The notes: generated by a model from the letters alone, not told the origin. Positions 32,842 to 42,413 are shown, counted from the first letter of the stretch. The stretch is DNA of 64,000 nt from Chitinophaga pinensis (GCA_902167325.1 LR632930.1:2852001-2916000), one strand, 5' to 3'. Made by a program: numbers and translations.

Positions 32842-35800
32842 ATGAAAACTATACCCTCTATTACACTGTTGATAGCGATGGTCTGCGCTTCATTTACAGC
32901 CATAGCGCAGCGCCAGACCGATGCCCTGTCGAAAAAGCTGACAGTGACCATCGAAGACAAGCCCGCGGAAGCGATCCTTTCACAACTCGAAAAACAGGCC
33001 GGCGTTTCATTCGCCTACCCCAATGGCGTACTGGCCAACCGTCAGAAGTATTCCATCAACCGGAAAGATGCTTCGCTGCTCAATTTGCTCGAAGTGATCT
33101 TCCCGTCAGATAAATATTCCATTAAAGCCATCGGCAACCAGATCATCATCAAACAGGCTGCAGGCAACCCCGGCACCCAAACCGATACCGCTTCCCCGCA
33201 ACGTGTCATCGATATGAACACCGTGGTAGTAACCGCACTCGGTATCGGCAGGCAGCAACGGTCGCTCGGATATGCCTTTACTGATGTAAAGGGCAGCGAT
33301 CTGACGAGAGCACGCGAAACCAATCCCATCCAATCCCTCAGCGGCCGTGTTGCCGGCCTGGATATCAGTGCCACCAACAGCGGCGTGGGCGGATCCGTGA
33401 AAGTAACCCTGCGCGGTGTAAAAGTGATCGGCGGCAACAATCAGCCGTTGTATGTAATTGATGGCATTCCGGCAGATAATTCCTCTCCCGGACAGGCCGA
33501 TAAATACGGCGGGTACGATCTGGGCGACGGTTCTTCTATCATCAACCCCGATGAAGTAGCCAGCATCTCCGTACTGAAAGGCGGTGCCGCTACGGCGCTG
33601 TATGGCAGTCGCGCTGCCAATGGCGTGATCCTCATCACCACCAAGAAAGGCAGCCGCCAGGGCCTCGAAGTAGAAGTTACTTCCAACGCAGTCATGGAAA
33701 AGCTCAACAGCAGCTATGACTTCCAGGATATCTACGGAAGCGGCCGCGATGGATTGTTGCCCCGTGATGTGAACACCGCCCGCGGGTATTCTCAGGCCAG
33801 CTGGGGTCCTAAAATGAGTGCAGACAGCATGGTGTGGTTATGGAACGGCAATCGCGTGCCATACACCAAAGCACAGAACCCCATCCGTAATTTCTTCCGC
33901 ACGGGTCTCACCCTTACCAACTCCGTATCCGTGTCTACCGGCAGCGATAAATCACAGGTACGGTTTACCTATACCAATGTCAATAACAAAGACATTGTGC
34001 CCGAAAGCGGCCTTAACCGCCATAACTTTTCCCTGCGCGGCTCTTCGCAGCTCACCTCCAAACTCAGCATAGATGCCAAGTTCACTTATCTGAATGAAAA
34101 GGTGAATAACAGGCCCGCCCTGTCAGACAATCCGAATAACATCGGGTATGTACTCAGCGGCATTGCACCCAATATCGATATCAACTGGCTGAAAGAATAC
34201 AAAGACCCCGTTACCGGTAACTACATCAACTGGAACAATAACCAGTACCAGGTAAACCCCTTCTGGGCTATATACGAGCAGCCGAACAACAGCCGGCAAG
34301 ACAGGCTCAATGGTTTCATCCAGCTCAAATACCAGCTGCTCCCCGAACTGTCTGTTCAGGCCAGAACGGGTACCGATTATTCGCGCTTCGGCTTCCGGGA
34401 GTTCATGGAGTTTTCCACCCCCTTTAACCAGAGCGGTATGATCAATCTGAAAGATCGTGTGTTCCGCGAAACCAATACCGAAGTAATGCTCAATTACGGC
34501 AAACAGTTAAAACGTTTCTGGATCGGCGGTAACCTCGGCGGAAACCGGATGGACTATAACGAGAACCTCCTCAACACCACCGGCCGCGATATCAGCGTGA
34601 AGGGTGTACGGAGCATCAATAACTTTAAAACAAAACTCAGCAATGAACAGATTCTACGCAAACGTATCAACTCCGTGTATGGCGCTGTGAACCTGGCTTA
34701 TGAAAACTACCTCTATCTCGATCTTACGGGGCGTAACGACTGGTCGTCGACCCTCTCCTCCGGCAACAACTCTTTCTTCTACCCATCCGCCTCACTCAGC
34801 TTCGTATTTACAGAACTGCTGCGGAAGAATGAAGTACTGACCTTCGGTAAACTGCGCTTCTCTGCAGCACAAACCGGAACAGATGCTATTGATCCCTATC
34901 AGCTGAAACTTACCTATGGCAGCAATCCGGACCTACCTATTGTAGGTGGTTATGCCATTGGTGGTGTAGCGGTGGATAAAGTGCCTTTCAGTGATCTGAA
35001 ACCTTCCATCAGTAAATCGTACGAAGCAGGCGCTAACCTGGTGTTCTTCAACAACCGCCTCAACCTCGATGTTACCTGGTACCAGTCCAACACCCGGAAC
35101 CAGATCCTCAATGCTCCCATTTCATCTTCCAGCGGTTATACCAGTGCGGTGATCAACTCCGGTAATGTGCGCAACCGCGGTGTGGAAGTAACGATGCTGG
35201 TGAAGCCGGTGGCTACCAGGAATTTCAACTGGGATGTAAACCTGAACTTCGCCCGCAACCGCAATAAGATACTGGAGCTGAGTCCGCTTGTTTCCGGGTT
35301 CTACACACTGGCTTCCGCGCGTTGGGCCAATGCATCTATCGTAGCGGAAGAAGGGCAGGAGTATGGCATTATCGTAGGCCGGAAATTCCAGCGGAACGAT
35401 CAGGGGAAGATCATCCTCGATGCCAATAACCTGCCGCTGTACGATGCTACCGATACCAAGATCGGCAGTGGTCAGTACGAATGGATCGGGGGTATCAATA
35501 ACCGATTCACGTATAAGAATATTTCACTCGGTGTATTATTGGATATCAAGCAGGGAGGTCATATTTATTCTATGACCAACCTGCTCGCGCACGCCAACGG
35601 CCGGCAGAAGAACACGCTGGAAGGCCGCGAAGGATGGGCTGCATCAGAAAGAGCAAGGCTTGCAGCAGGACAAACACCCGCTACCTGGGTGCCCACCGGC
35701 GGCCGTTCCGTAAGTGGTGTTCGCCAGACGGGTGTGGATGCTGATAACAAACCCGTTTATACCGATGTAACGGCATTCGTTAGCCCACAGGCCTGGTGGC

Positions 35801-36084
35801 AGCGTGTAACGGATAATATCCCTGAAGAATTCATCTACAGCGCTTCTTTCGTGAAGATCCGTCAGCTGAATATTGATTATACATTCCCGAAAACATTCCT
35901 CCGCAATGGCGTTTTCAGGGAGCTGGCAGTATCGCTGATAGGCAGGAACCTGTTTACCATCAGTAAGCATGTACCGAATGTGGACCCGGAATCCAGTTAT
36001 AACAACAGCAATGGGCAGGGCTTTGAATACGGATCGCTTCCCACCCGCAGAACCTACGGCGTAAACCTTTATGCAAAATTCTAA
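32842..36084 (+). CDS. SusC/RagA-type TonB-dependent receptor lacking the carboxypeptidase-like domain (locus C)
   Basis: This 1080-residue receptor has a signal peptide (MKTIPSITLLIAMVCASFTAIAQ) and an STN domain at about 33-105. A short linker (NPGTQTDTASPQ) leads directly to TVVVTALGIG at about 127 and the plug (ISVLKGGAATALYGSRAANGV). The carboxypeptidase-regulatory-like domain present in the other four receptors between STN and plug is missing. The barrel ends GVNLYAKF. The STN domain still allows signalling to FecR. A 6-base-pair inverted repeat (CATCTT 32825-32830, AAGATG 32839-32844) can pair over the start codon. The susD-like gene starts 10 bases after the stop. Confidence 0.93.
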   Translation: MKTIPSITLLIAMVCASFTAIAQRQTDALSKKLTVTIEDKPAEAILSQLEKQAGVSFAYPNGVLANRQKYSINRKDASLLNLLEVIFPSDKYSIKAIGNQIIIKQAAGNPGTQTDTASPQRVIDMNTVVVTALGIGRQQRSLGYAFTDVKGSDLTRARETNPIQSLSGRVAGLDISATNSGVGGSVKVTLRGVKVIGGNNQPLYVIDGIPADNSSPGQADKYGGYDLGDGSSIINPDEVASISVLKGGAATALYGSRAANGVILITTKKGSRQGLEVEVTSNAVMEKLNSSYDFQDIYGSGRDGLLPRDVNTARGYSQASWGPKMSADSMVWLWNGNRVPYTKAQNPIRNFFRTGLTLTNSVSVSTGSDKSQVRFTYTNVNNKDIVPESGLNRHNFSLRGSSQLTSKLSIDAKFTYLNEKVNNRPALSDNPNNIGYVLSGIAPNIDINWLKEYKDPVTGNYINWNNNQYQVNPFWAIYEQPNNSRQDRLNGFIQLKYQLLPELSVQARTGTDYSRFGFREFMEFSTPFNQSGMINLKDRVFRETNTEVMLNYGKQLKRFWIGGNLGGNRMDYNENLLNTTGRDISVKGVRSINNFKTKLSNEQILRKRINSVYGAVNLAYENYLYLDLTGRNDWSSTLSSGNNSFFYPSASLSFVFTELLRKNEVLTFGKLRFSAAQTGTDAIDPYQLKLTYGSNPDLPIVGGYAIGGVAVDKVPFSDLKPSISKSYEAGANLVFFNNRLNLDVTWYQSNTRNQILNAPISSSSGYTSAVINSGNVRNRGVEVTMLVKPVATRNFNWDVNLNFARNRNKILELSPLVSGFYTLASARWANASIVAEEGQEYGIIVGRKFQRNDQGKIILDANNLPLYDATDTKIGSGQYEWIGGINNRFTYKNISLGVLLDIKQGGHIYSMTNLLAHANGRQKNTLEGREGWAASERARLAAGQTPATWVPTGGRSVSGVRQTGVDADNKPVYTDVTAFVSPQAWWQRVTDNIPEEFIYSASFVKIRQLNIDYTFPKTFLRNGVFRELAVSLIGRNLFTISKHVPNVDPESSYNNSNGQGFEYGSLPTRRTYGVNLYAKF

Positions 36085-36094
36085 AACGGCCAAC

Positions 36095-37639
36095 ATGAAA
36101 CTAGTTCCATATATTCTGATTAGCTGCCTCACCCTTACGCTGGCCGGCAGTTGCACAAAAGACTTCGATTCCCTCAATACAGACCCCACACGGGGAGCTT
36201 CCATAGCGCCCGGCCAGCAGCTGACCGCCGCAGCCTATTACCTCTCCGGCGGCCGGGAAACGGGGTATCCTAACCTGTACTTCTTTTTGCCCCGTGCGCA
36301 GTACGTTACCGGCAGCTGGGGCATGCGCTCCGGCGGTAAATACATCCGCAACGATTTTTACAACGAACGCATGTGGGAGCTGTTTTATGGTAAAAGCCTC
36401 AAGCAACTTATTGATATGCTGGAACGCTCTAAGAGCGATCCGGACCTGGTCAATTACATCGCAGCTGGCAGGATATTGAAAGCTTACATCTTTTCCCTGC
36501 TGACGGATGCCTATGGAGATGTGCCTTATTCTCAGGCAGGTATTGCCTACTACGGCAAGATCTACACACCGAAATATGATGCACAGGAAGAGATCTACAG
36601 GGATATGTTCAAAGAACTGACAGCGGCAGTGAGCCAGTTCGATGCGAGCAGGCAACCGCTCCTCAATGATATCGTGTACAACGGGAATGTAGACCGGTGG
36701 AAGAAGCTGGCCAATTCTCTGCGGCTCCGCCTCGGCATGCGCCTTTCTAAGAAAGATGCCACCACTGCAGCACGCGAAGTGAAAGCGGCAGTAGATGCGG
36801 GTGTAATGGCCAACGCCGATGATAATTTCAGGATCATCCATGAAAGCTTCGGCTTCCCGGATCTGCGGGGTAATGGATTATCGCAGGCATTCCACGAAGA
36901 GTCGACTTTTAAATACACCATTGGTACCCACACTTTCGTACGGTATCTGAAGAAGGAGAACGATCCCCGGTTGAGCAGATATTTTATTAACCGCGACCCG
37001 GATGGGAAAGATATCACCGAACTAACCAATTACATTTCCGTTGAACCTGGATTGTACTGGTGGGATAACTGGGGTGATTTCACGGCCCCCAACGGCCGGG
37101 TGATCCCGCATGCAAACAAGTTCTGCACCATCAACCTGCCTTTTACCGAGTTACAGGCCTCTTTCCTCCATATGGGTTATGCAGAAGTGCAGTTCCTGCT
37201 CGCGGAAGCGGCTGCCAGGGGCTGGGCGGGCAGCAATCCGCAACAGTTCTATCACAACGGTATCCGTGCGGCCATGAAGCAGCTGGAGATGTACCCAGGC
37301 ATGGCAGCAGTTGCGCCAACAGATGTGGATGCTTTTGTGACTGCACACCCCCTTCCTCAACCGGCAGACAGTATCATCAAACACATCAGCCTGCAGAAAT
37401 GGGTGGCGCTCTTCCCTAACGGGTACGAGGCTTTTGCCAATCAGCGCCGCACAGGCTGGCCTGAAATGATGGATATAGTGGATGTAGGCAATGAATCAGA
37501 AACGGGTAAAATACCCTTCGCAAGACTGTTCTATCCCGGTACGGAAGCCTTTACCAACACCGCCAACTACCAGGAAGCACTGAAACGCATTGGTGGTACA
37601 AACGATTGGATGGTACCGGTTTGGTGGGCAAAACCTTAA
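36095..37639 (+). CDS. SusD-like (SusD/RagB superfamily, SusD-like_2 type) outer-membrane lipoprotein (locus C)
   Basis: This 514-residue protein starts at the ATG at 36095; an upstream in-frame start would overlap susC. The signal ends LTLAGSC (Cys20), then TKDFDSLNTDPTRG, the usual mature start of the SusD-like_2 group. Typical segments are YFFLPRAQYVTGSWGMRSGGKY, IAAGRILKAYIFSLLTDAYGDVPYSQ and QFLLAEAAARGWAG. It differs from the classical RagB proteins of loci A, B and D. It should cap the SusC pore of locus C. The GH18 gene begins 12 bases later. Confidence 0.93.
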   Translation: MKLVPYILISCLTLTLAGSCTKDFDSLNTDPTRGASIAPGQQLTAAAYYLSGGRETGYPNLYFFLPRAQYVTGSWGMRSGGKYIRNDFYNERMWELFYGKSLKQLIDMLERSKSDPDLVNYIAAGRILKAYIFSLLTDAYGDVPYSQAGIAYYGKIYTPKYDAQEEIYRDMFKELTAAVSQFDASRQPLLNDIVYNGNVDRWKKLANSLRLRLGMRLSKKDATTAAREVKAAVDAGVMANADDNFRIIHESFGFPDLRGNGLSQAFHEESTFKYTIGTHTFVRYLKKENDPRLSRYFINRDPDGKDITELTNYISVEPGLYWWDNWGDFTAPNGRVIPHANKFCTINLPFTELQASFLHMGYAEVQFLLAEAAARGWAGSNPQQFYHNGIRAAMKQLEMYPGMAAVAPTDVDAFVTAHPLPQPADSIIKHISLQKWVALFPNGYEAFANQRRTGWPEMMDIVDVGNESETGKIPFARLFYPGTEAFTNTANYQEALKRIGGTNDWMVPVWWAKP

Positions 37640-37650
37640 ACGCATACGGT

Positions 37651-38670
37651 ATGAAGATGACTAAACTCCTCCTCTTCGGGGCACTGATACCTCTGCTGGC
37701 ATGCAGCAAGCCATCGCCGGATAAGCCCCGGCCGGATAAGGAACCGCCAGGTACCCGCATCAGGGTGCAGGCCTACCTGTTCAGCTGGAATGGCAACTGG
37801 GAAACGCCTGTCAGCACGGCCGATATGGCGAAGGTGACGGATCTTACCCTCGCATTCTTTAACCCCGCAGCTAACGGAGACCTCGGCCCTGACAGGGCGG
37901 CGCTTAAAAGAGCGGTGGATGGGGCAAGGGCGAAGAACAGTGCGGTCAGGATATATTTCGCTATTGGTGGCGGTAACCCCTCCGCCCATCTGGAACATCT
38001 CATCAAACCCGATAACCGCACCGCCTTCATTGCTAAAATCGTACAGCTGACAACCGATGCCACCTATGGATTTGCAGGCGTGGATGTGGATCTGGAGAAC
38101 GACCTCATCAATGCAGACTATGCGGGCTTCGTGAGTGCCCTCGGCACAGCCTTACATGCGAATAACAAAGTGATGACCGCAGCACTGGCCCGCTGGAAAA
38201 CGCAGCAAAGTATAGCGGATAGTACGTTGAAGCAGTATGATTATATCAACATCATGTCGTACGACGAAACGGGTTACTGGAACCCAACTGTGCCGGGCCA
38301 GCATGCGAGTCATGCGAAAGCAGTAACTGATTTTCAATATTTCAAAAGCCGCGGGGTACCGGCGGGTAAACTGCTGATAGGCCTGCCGTTTTACGGTTAT
38401 GGCTTCGGGACCGGTTTTCCCGCAACGGAAGCCAGTGCGCGCACGTACAGCCAAATCGTTCAAACATATCCCGGTGCTGCCGGGAGGGATTCAACCATTG
38501 TTTCGGGCGCGGGCACCATTTGGTACAACGGTCAGCCCACTATTACAGGCAAAGTGCAGTATGCTGTCAGTGAGAAGGCGGCGGGAGTGATGATCTGGGA
38601 GCTGAACCAGGATCTCCCCACTTCCGATGAGCGCTCTCTTCTCCGGACGATCCACCAGGCGATTCCCTGA
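37651..38670 (+). CDS. GH18-family lipoprotein (chitinase/endo-glycosidase-like) with altered catalytic motif (locus C)
   Basis: This 339-residue lipoprotein (signal ending PLLAC, Cys18; Pro/Lys-rich linker to about 34) has a GH18 TIM barrel. IRVQAYLFSWN opens the barrel and LTLAFFNP is an early strand. The catalytic strand reads FAGVDVDLE at 141-149, and INIMSYDE follows near 225. The classical DxxDxDxE motif has Ala at the first Asp position (Ala142), while Asp145, Asp147 and the acid Glu149 are kept. GH18 enzymes cleave chitin, chitooligosaccharides or N-glycan cores; this one is probably surface-exposed. As last gene of locus C it suggests an N-acetylglucosamine-containing ligand (inference). 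An intrinsic terminator follows. Confidence 0.88.
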   Translation: MKMTKLLLFGALIPLLACSKPSPDKPRPDKEPPGTRIRVQAYLFSWNGNWETPVSTADMAKVTDLTLAFFNPAANGDLGPDRAALKRAVDGARAKNSAVRIYFAIGGGNPSAHLEHLIKPDNRTAFIAKIVQLTTDATYGFAGVDVDLENDLINADYAGFVSALGTALHANNKVMTAALARWKTQQSIADSTLKQYDYINIMSYDETGYWNPTVPGQHASHAKAVTDFQYFKSRGVPAGKLLIGLPFYGYGFGTGFPATEASARTYSQIVQTYPGAAGRDSTIVSGAGTIWYNGQPTITGKVQYAVSEKAAGVMIWELNQDLPTSDERSLLRTIHQAIP

Positions 38671-38697
38671 TATTTCTTTCTGCTTTGGCTTTGTGGT

Positions 38698-38725
38698 AAA
38701 AGGCCCGCCGTTTGGCGGGCCTTTT
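38698..38725. terminator. Bidirectional-looking intrinsic terminator ending locus C
   Basis: A perfect 12-base-pair stem (AAAAGGCCCGCC with GGCGGGCCTTTT) and GTTT loop lie 28 bases after the GH18 stop. Confidence 0.9.
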
Positions 38726-38791
38726 ACTTTCGGGCCGTATGCATTATATTGAGTAGCGCCAATCAGGATGCAGATACAAATACGGAATTCC

Positions 38792-40504
38792 ATGGAAAAA
38801 CTACTCAGGAGCCAGCAATGGTTCGGCAAAAAGGGAAAGGACGGGTTTATCTACCGCGCCTGGATGCGTAACCAGGGCATACCGGACGATCAGTTCAGGG
38901 GCAAACCTGTAATAGGCATCTGCAACACCTGGTCGGAGCTTACCCCTTGTAACGCTCATTTCAGGGAACTGGCGGAATCCGTAAAAAGAGGCATAATAGA
39001 GGCGGGCGGTTTTCCGCTGGAGTTCCCCGTCATGTCCCTAGGAGAAACGCTTATTAAGCCAACCGCAATGCTGTACCGCAACCTCGTGAGCATGGATGTG
39101 GAAGAATCCATCCGTGCCAATCCGCTGGACGGGGTGGTGCTCATGTGCGGATGTGATAAAACAACCCCTTCACTCGTAATGGGCGCCTGTAGTGTAGACA
39201 TTCCTGCCATCGTGATATCTGGCGGCGCCATGCTCACGGGCAAGCACAGAGGGCGTGATATTGGTACCAGTGACCTCTGGCGTTTTTCGGAAGATGTAAG
39301 GTCTGGTGTGATGACTGAAGAAGAACTGAACGAAGCAGAAGCAGGTATGTGCCGGAGCCGTGGTCATTGCGCCGTGATGGGCACCGCATCTTCCATGGCC
39401 TGCATGGTGGAATCGCTGGGGCTTTCTCTGCCGGGCAACGCCGCTATCCCCGCTGCAGATTCCAACCGCAAAGTACTGGCGCAACTCACCGGCAGAAGGA
39501 TTGTAGACATGGTGAAAGAAAATCTCAAGCCTTCCGATATATTAACCCGTGAAGCATTCGAGAACGCAATCATGGTAAACGCCGCCATAGGTGGCTCCAC
39601 CAACTTCGTTATCCATTTGCTGGCGATAGCCGGCAGGGCAGGGGTGCCATTGGATCTGGAGGATTTCGACCGCTTTTCACAAGGCATACCCCTAATTGCC
39701 AACCTGCAGCCATCAGGGGAATACTTCATGGAAGATTTATATTACGCAGGCGGACTACCCGCAGTGATGAAGCAGATGGAGATCCAATTAAATGGCGGAT
39801 GTATCACCGCAAACGGAAAGCCTGTTTCCGAAAATATCAGTAAAGCCCAAAGCTGGGACAAGAAAGTGATCACCACCTTGGAAACGCCAGTCAATAACCG
39901 GTCGGGCATCGTAGTGCTGCGGGGCAGTTTGTGTGAGAATGGGGCCATTATGAAGCCGTCGGCTGCCAGTCCGCATTTAATGAAGCACAGGGGCCGGGCT
40001 GTTGTATTCAGTGATATTGAAGACTACAAGAATAGAATCAACGATCCGCTGCTGGAGGTGGATGCTTCCAGTGTGCTGGTGCTGAAGAATGCCGGGCCGA
40101 AAGGGTACCCCGGTATGCCGGAAGTAGGTAACCTCGGGCTGCCTGCCAAACTCCTGCAACAGGGCGTAACGGATATGGTACGCATTTCTGATGGCAGAAT
40201 GAGCGGTACAGGTTTTGGGACGGTGGTGCTGCACGTATCTCCCGAAGCGGCGGAAAATGGTACGTTTTCACTGATTGAGTCCGGTGATTGGATAGCGCTC
40301 GATGTAGATAACCGGTTGCTCAATCTGGAAGTGGCCGAAGCTGAACTGGAAGTAAGGCGGAAGAAGCAGGTGCCCTTCAAAAGCAGCTATACACGCGGCT
40401 ACACGCGGCTTTTTATCGAGCATGTGGAGCAGGCCTGTAAAGGAGCTGACTTCGATTTCCTGAAAGGAGGCTCCGGCTGTGAAGTGACCCGTGATTCGCA
40501 TTAG
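38792..40504 (+). CDS. IlvD/Edd-family dehydratase, probably a sugar-acid (aldonate) dehydratase
   Basis: This 570-residue protein starts at MEKLLRSQQWF; an in-frame ATG 24 bases upstream is possible. The iron-sulfur ligands are visible: Cys53 (TPCN), Cys121 (MCGCDKTTP) and Cys193 (RGHCAVMGTASSM), with Lys123 in the position that is carbamoylated in this family. DGRMSGTGFGT near the C-terminus carries the catalytic serine. The N-terminus (GFIYRAWMRNQG) and GKHRGRDIGTSDLWRF fit the aldonate branch (arabinonate/xylonate type) better than valine-pathway IlvD. It would convert a sugar acid to its 2-keto-3-deoxy form. The SDR gene follows after 30 bases, so the two probably form a sugar-oxidation cassette. 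Confidence 0.85.
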   Translation: MEKLLRSQQWFGKKGKDGFIYRAWMRNQGIPDDQFRGKPVIGICNTWSELTPCNAHFRELAESVKRGIIEAGGFPLEFPVMSLGETLIKPTAMLYRNLVSMDVEESIRANPLDGVVLMCGCDKTTPSLVMGACSVDIPAIVISGGAMLTGKHRGRDIGTSDLWRFSEDVRSGVMTEEELNEAEAGMCRSRGHCAVMGTASSMACMVESLGLSLPGNAAIPAADSNRKVLAQLTGRRIVDMVKENLKPSDILTREAFENAIMVNAAIGGSTNFVIHLLAIAGRAGVPLDLEDFDRFSQGIPLIANLQPSGEYFMEDLYYAGGLPAVMKQMEIQLNGGCITANGKPVSENISKAQSWDKKVITTLETPVNNRSGIVVLRGSLCENGAIMKPSAASPHLMKHRGRAVVFSDIEDYKNRINDPLLEVDASSVLVLKNAGPKGYPGMPEVGNLGLPAKLLQQGVTDMVRISDGRMSGTGFGTVVLHVSPEAAENGTFSLIESGDWIALDVDNRLLNLEVAEAELEVRRKKQVPFKSSYTRGYTRLFIEHVEQACKGADFDFLKGGSGCEVTRDSH

Positions 40505-40534
40505 TAACTTTTCAACCCAACAATATTCCCGGAT

Positions 40535-41293
40535 ATGGATTTCAACAATAAAACGGCCATCGTTACCGGTGCGGGGTGCGGCATAGGCTTCGAGATGTGC
40601 CGCCAGCTGACGCTGCAGGGCGCTACGGTATTCTTAAATGATGTGGATGAACCATTATGTATCAGTGCAGCGGAGAAGATCACAGCAGCAGGCGGGAAGT
40701 GCATCCCTATGCCCGGCAACAGCAGCGACGAACATTTTGTGCGGGAGATGGTTTCCGCAGCAGTAGCGCAAACCGGTCATCTCGATATCGCTATCGCCAA
40801 TGCAGGGATCACCCTGTTCGGGGAATTCCTTTCTTACCCGGCCGATTCACTTTTTAAAGTATTGCACGTAAACATCGGCGGTACTTTCTTTCTGGCGCAG
40901 GCTGCCTGCCTGCAAATGAAGCAGCAGGGTACAGGCGGGGCGTTGTTATTCACGTCTTCAGTAACGGGGCATCAGGCGCACAAAGACCTCGCGGCCTATT
41001 CCATGACAAAAGCGGCACTCGAAATGCTGGCGAAGAACCTGGTGGCAGAGGTGTCGCAATCCGGCATACGGGTCAATACCGTAGCCCCCGGTGCTACTGC
41101 AACGGAACGCACCCTCAACGATCCCGGATATGAACAGGTATGGTCGCGCATTACGCCCATGGGGCGCCCGGCTACTGTAAGCGATATCGCTGATGCCGCA
41201 CTTTTCCTCGTGTCCGATAAAGCAAAGCATATCACCGGCCAGAGCCTGGTGGTGGATGGGGGGTGGACGGTTACCAGTCCGTCGCCTTTCTGA
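40535..41293 (+). CDS. Short-chain dehydrogenase/reductase, probably sugar dehydrogenase
   Basis: This 252-residue classical SDR has the nucleotide-binding TGAGCGIG at 11-18, NAG at 89-91, the catalytic Ser near 141-142 and Tyr155/Lys159 (YSMTK). The C-terminal motif GQSLVVDGGWTV is typical of glucose- or other sugar-dehydrogenase-like SDRs. ND at 35-36 (FLNDVDE) near the cofactor ribose favours NAD. It follows the IlvD/Edd dehydratase by 30 bases and may oxidise the sugar whose acid the dehydratase then uses (inference). Confidence 0.9.
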   Translation: MDFNNKTAIVTGAGCGIGFEMCRQLTLQGATVFLNDVDEPLCISAAEKITAAGGKCIPMPGNSSDEHFVREMVSAAVAQTGHLDIAIANAGITLFGEFLSYPADSLFKVLHVNIGGTFFLAQAACLQMKQQGTGGALLFTSSVTGHQAHKDLAAYSMTKAALEMLAKNLVAEVSQSGIRVNTVAPGATATERTLNDPGYEQVWSRITPMGRPATVSDIADAALFLVSDKAKHITGQSLVVDGGWTVTSPSPF

Positions 41294-41354
41294 ATGGTCC
41301 GGAAAACAAAGTAAATTCGGCCCGCACAACAAAGCCGTCCAATTGCACGCGTCC

Positions 41355-41362
41355 TACTTTTG
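41355..41362 (+). promoter_or_regulatory. Candidate -7 element upstream of the second SDR gene
   Basis: TACTTTTG matches TAnnTTTG and lies 21 bases before the ATG at 41384. No -33 TTTG was found at the expected distance. Confidence 0.35.
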
Positions 41363-41383
41363 TATCAACAAAAAGAAATCATT

Positions 41384-42403
41384 ATGATACAAAGTAACTA
41401 CCAGGGCGCGCTTCAGCACCCATTAAGCACCGGGTTCAACGCTCAAACCACCGCTTCCGATGTTATCCGCGGGATTTCCCTGACAGGAAAGGTGGCTATT
41501 GTAACAGGTGGTAACGCCGGCATCGGTGTTGAAACTACCAGAACGCTAGCCGCCGCTGGCGCCACAGTGATTGTTCCGGCCAGAGATGTTGAAAAAGCCC
41601 GTAAGAACCTTGCAGATATCCCTCATGTGGAAATTGAGCCTATGGACATGATGGACCCTGCATCCATTGATGCTTTTGCTCAAAAGTTCATCGCTTCCGG
41701 CAGGCCCCTGCACCTGCTCATTAACAATGCAGGCATCATGTGGGTGCCACTTCGTAAAGATGCCCGCGGCATAGAATCCCAATTGGCAACTAATTACATC
41801 GGGCAGTTTCATCTCACCGCCATGCTCTGGCCGGCGCTGAAACTGGCAAATGGTGCCCGTGTAGTGAATGTTTCCTCGCTGGGGCATCATATGGGAGCTG
41901 TTGATTTCAATGACCCGAATTTCGAACATCGTGCTTATGAAACGCTGCAGGCCTACGGGCAATCCAAGACTGCCAGTAATCTATTTGCTTTGGAACTGGA
42001 CAGCCGCGCTAAAGCCAGCCATGTAAGGGCCTATTCCGTGCATCCCGGATCCATTGCCGGTACTGAATTAGGGCGGGAAGCACCTGTAGGACTCTTCCGG
42101 GAAATGGGCTTCCTGGATGAAAATGACCAGATGCGACCGGAAGTGCTGGCCTCTCTCAAATCAATTCCTCAGGGTGCTGCCACCACCGTTTGGGCTGCCA
42201 CCAGCCCCTTGCTGGATAACATCGGCGGTGTATATTGTGAGGATGGCGATGTGGCGGAATTGTTAACCTCTGACCCCGCTGTAGCGCCACACCCAAAACT
42301 GCACCAAAGCGGCGTGATGCCATATTCCCTCGATGAAGGCACGGCCAAGCGCCTGTGGTCGCTTACAGAAGAGATGACCGGTATTGTATTTGATATCAAT
42401 TAA
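41384..42403 (+). CDS. Short-chain dehydrogenase/reductase (atypical long N-terminus)
   Basis: This 339-residue protein starts at MIQSNYQGALQHP (ATG 41384). A 30-residue extension precedes the Rossmann motif TGGNAGIG at about 41-48. VNVSSLGHH carries the catalytic serine and YGQSKTASNLF the Tyr/Lys pair. AYSVHPGSIAGTEL follows, as in the WW-domain-oxidoreductase/retinol-dehydrogenase-like SDRs. The C-terminus (YSLDEGTAKRLWSLTEEMTG) is typical of that subgroup, often annotated only as oxidoreductase. The substrate is unknown. A -7-like element upstream suggests its own promoter. The DUF2652 gene starts 10 bases later. Confidence 0.9.
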   Translation: MIQSNYQGALQHPLSTGFNAQTTASDVIRGISLTGKVAIVTGGNAGIGVETTRTLAAAGATVIVPARDVEKARKNLADIPHVEIEPMDMMDPASIDAFAQKFIASGRPLHLLINNAGIMWVPLRKDARGIESQLATNYIGQFHLTAMLWPALKLANGARVVNVSSLGHHMGAVDFNDPNFEHRAYETLQAYGQSKTASNLFALELDSRAKASHVRAYSVHPGSIAGTELGREAPVGLFREMGFLDENDQMRPEVLASLKSIPQGAATTVWAATSPLLDNIGGVYCEDGDVAELLTSDPAVAPHPKLHQSGVMPYSLDEGTAKRLWSLTEEMTGIVFDIN

Positions 42404-42413
42404 TACCTTGTTT

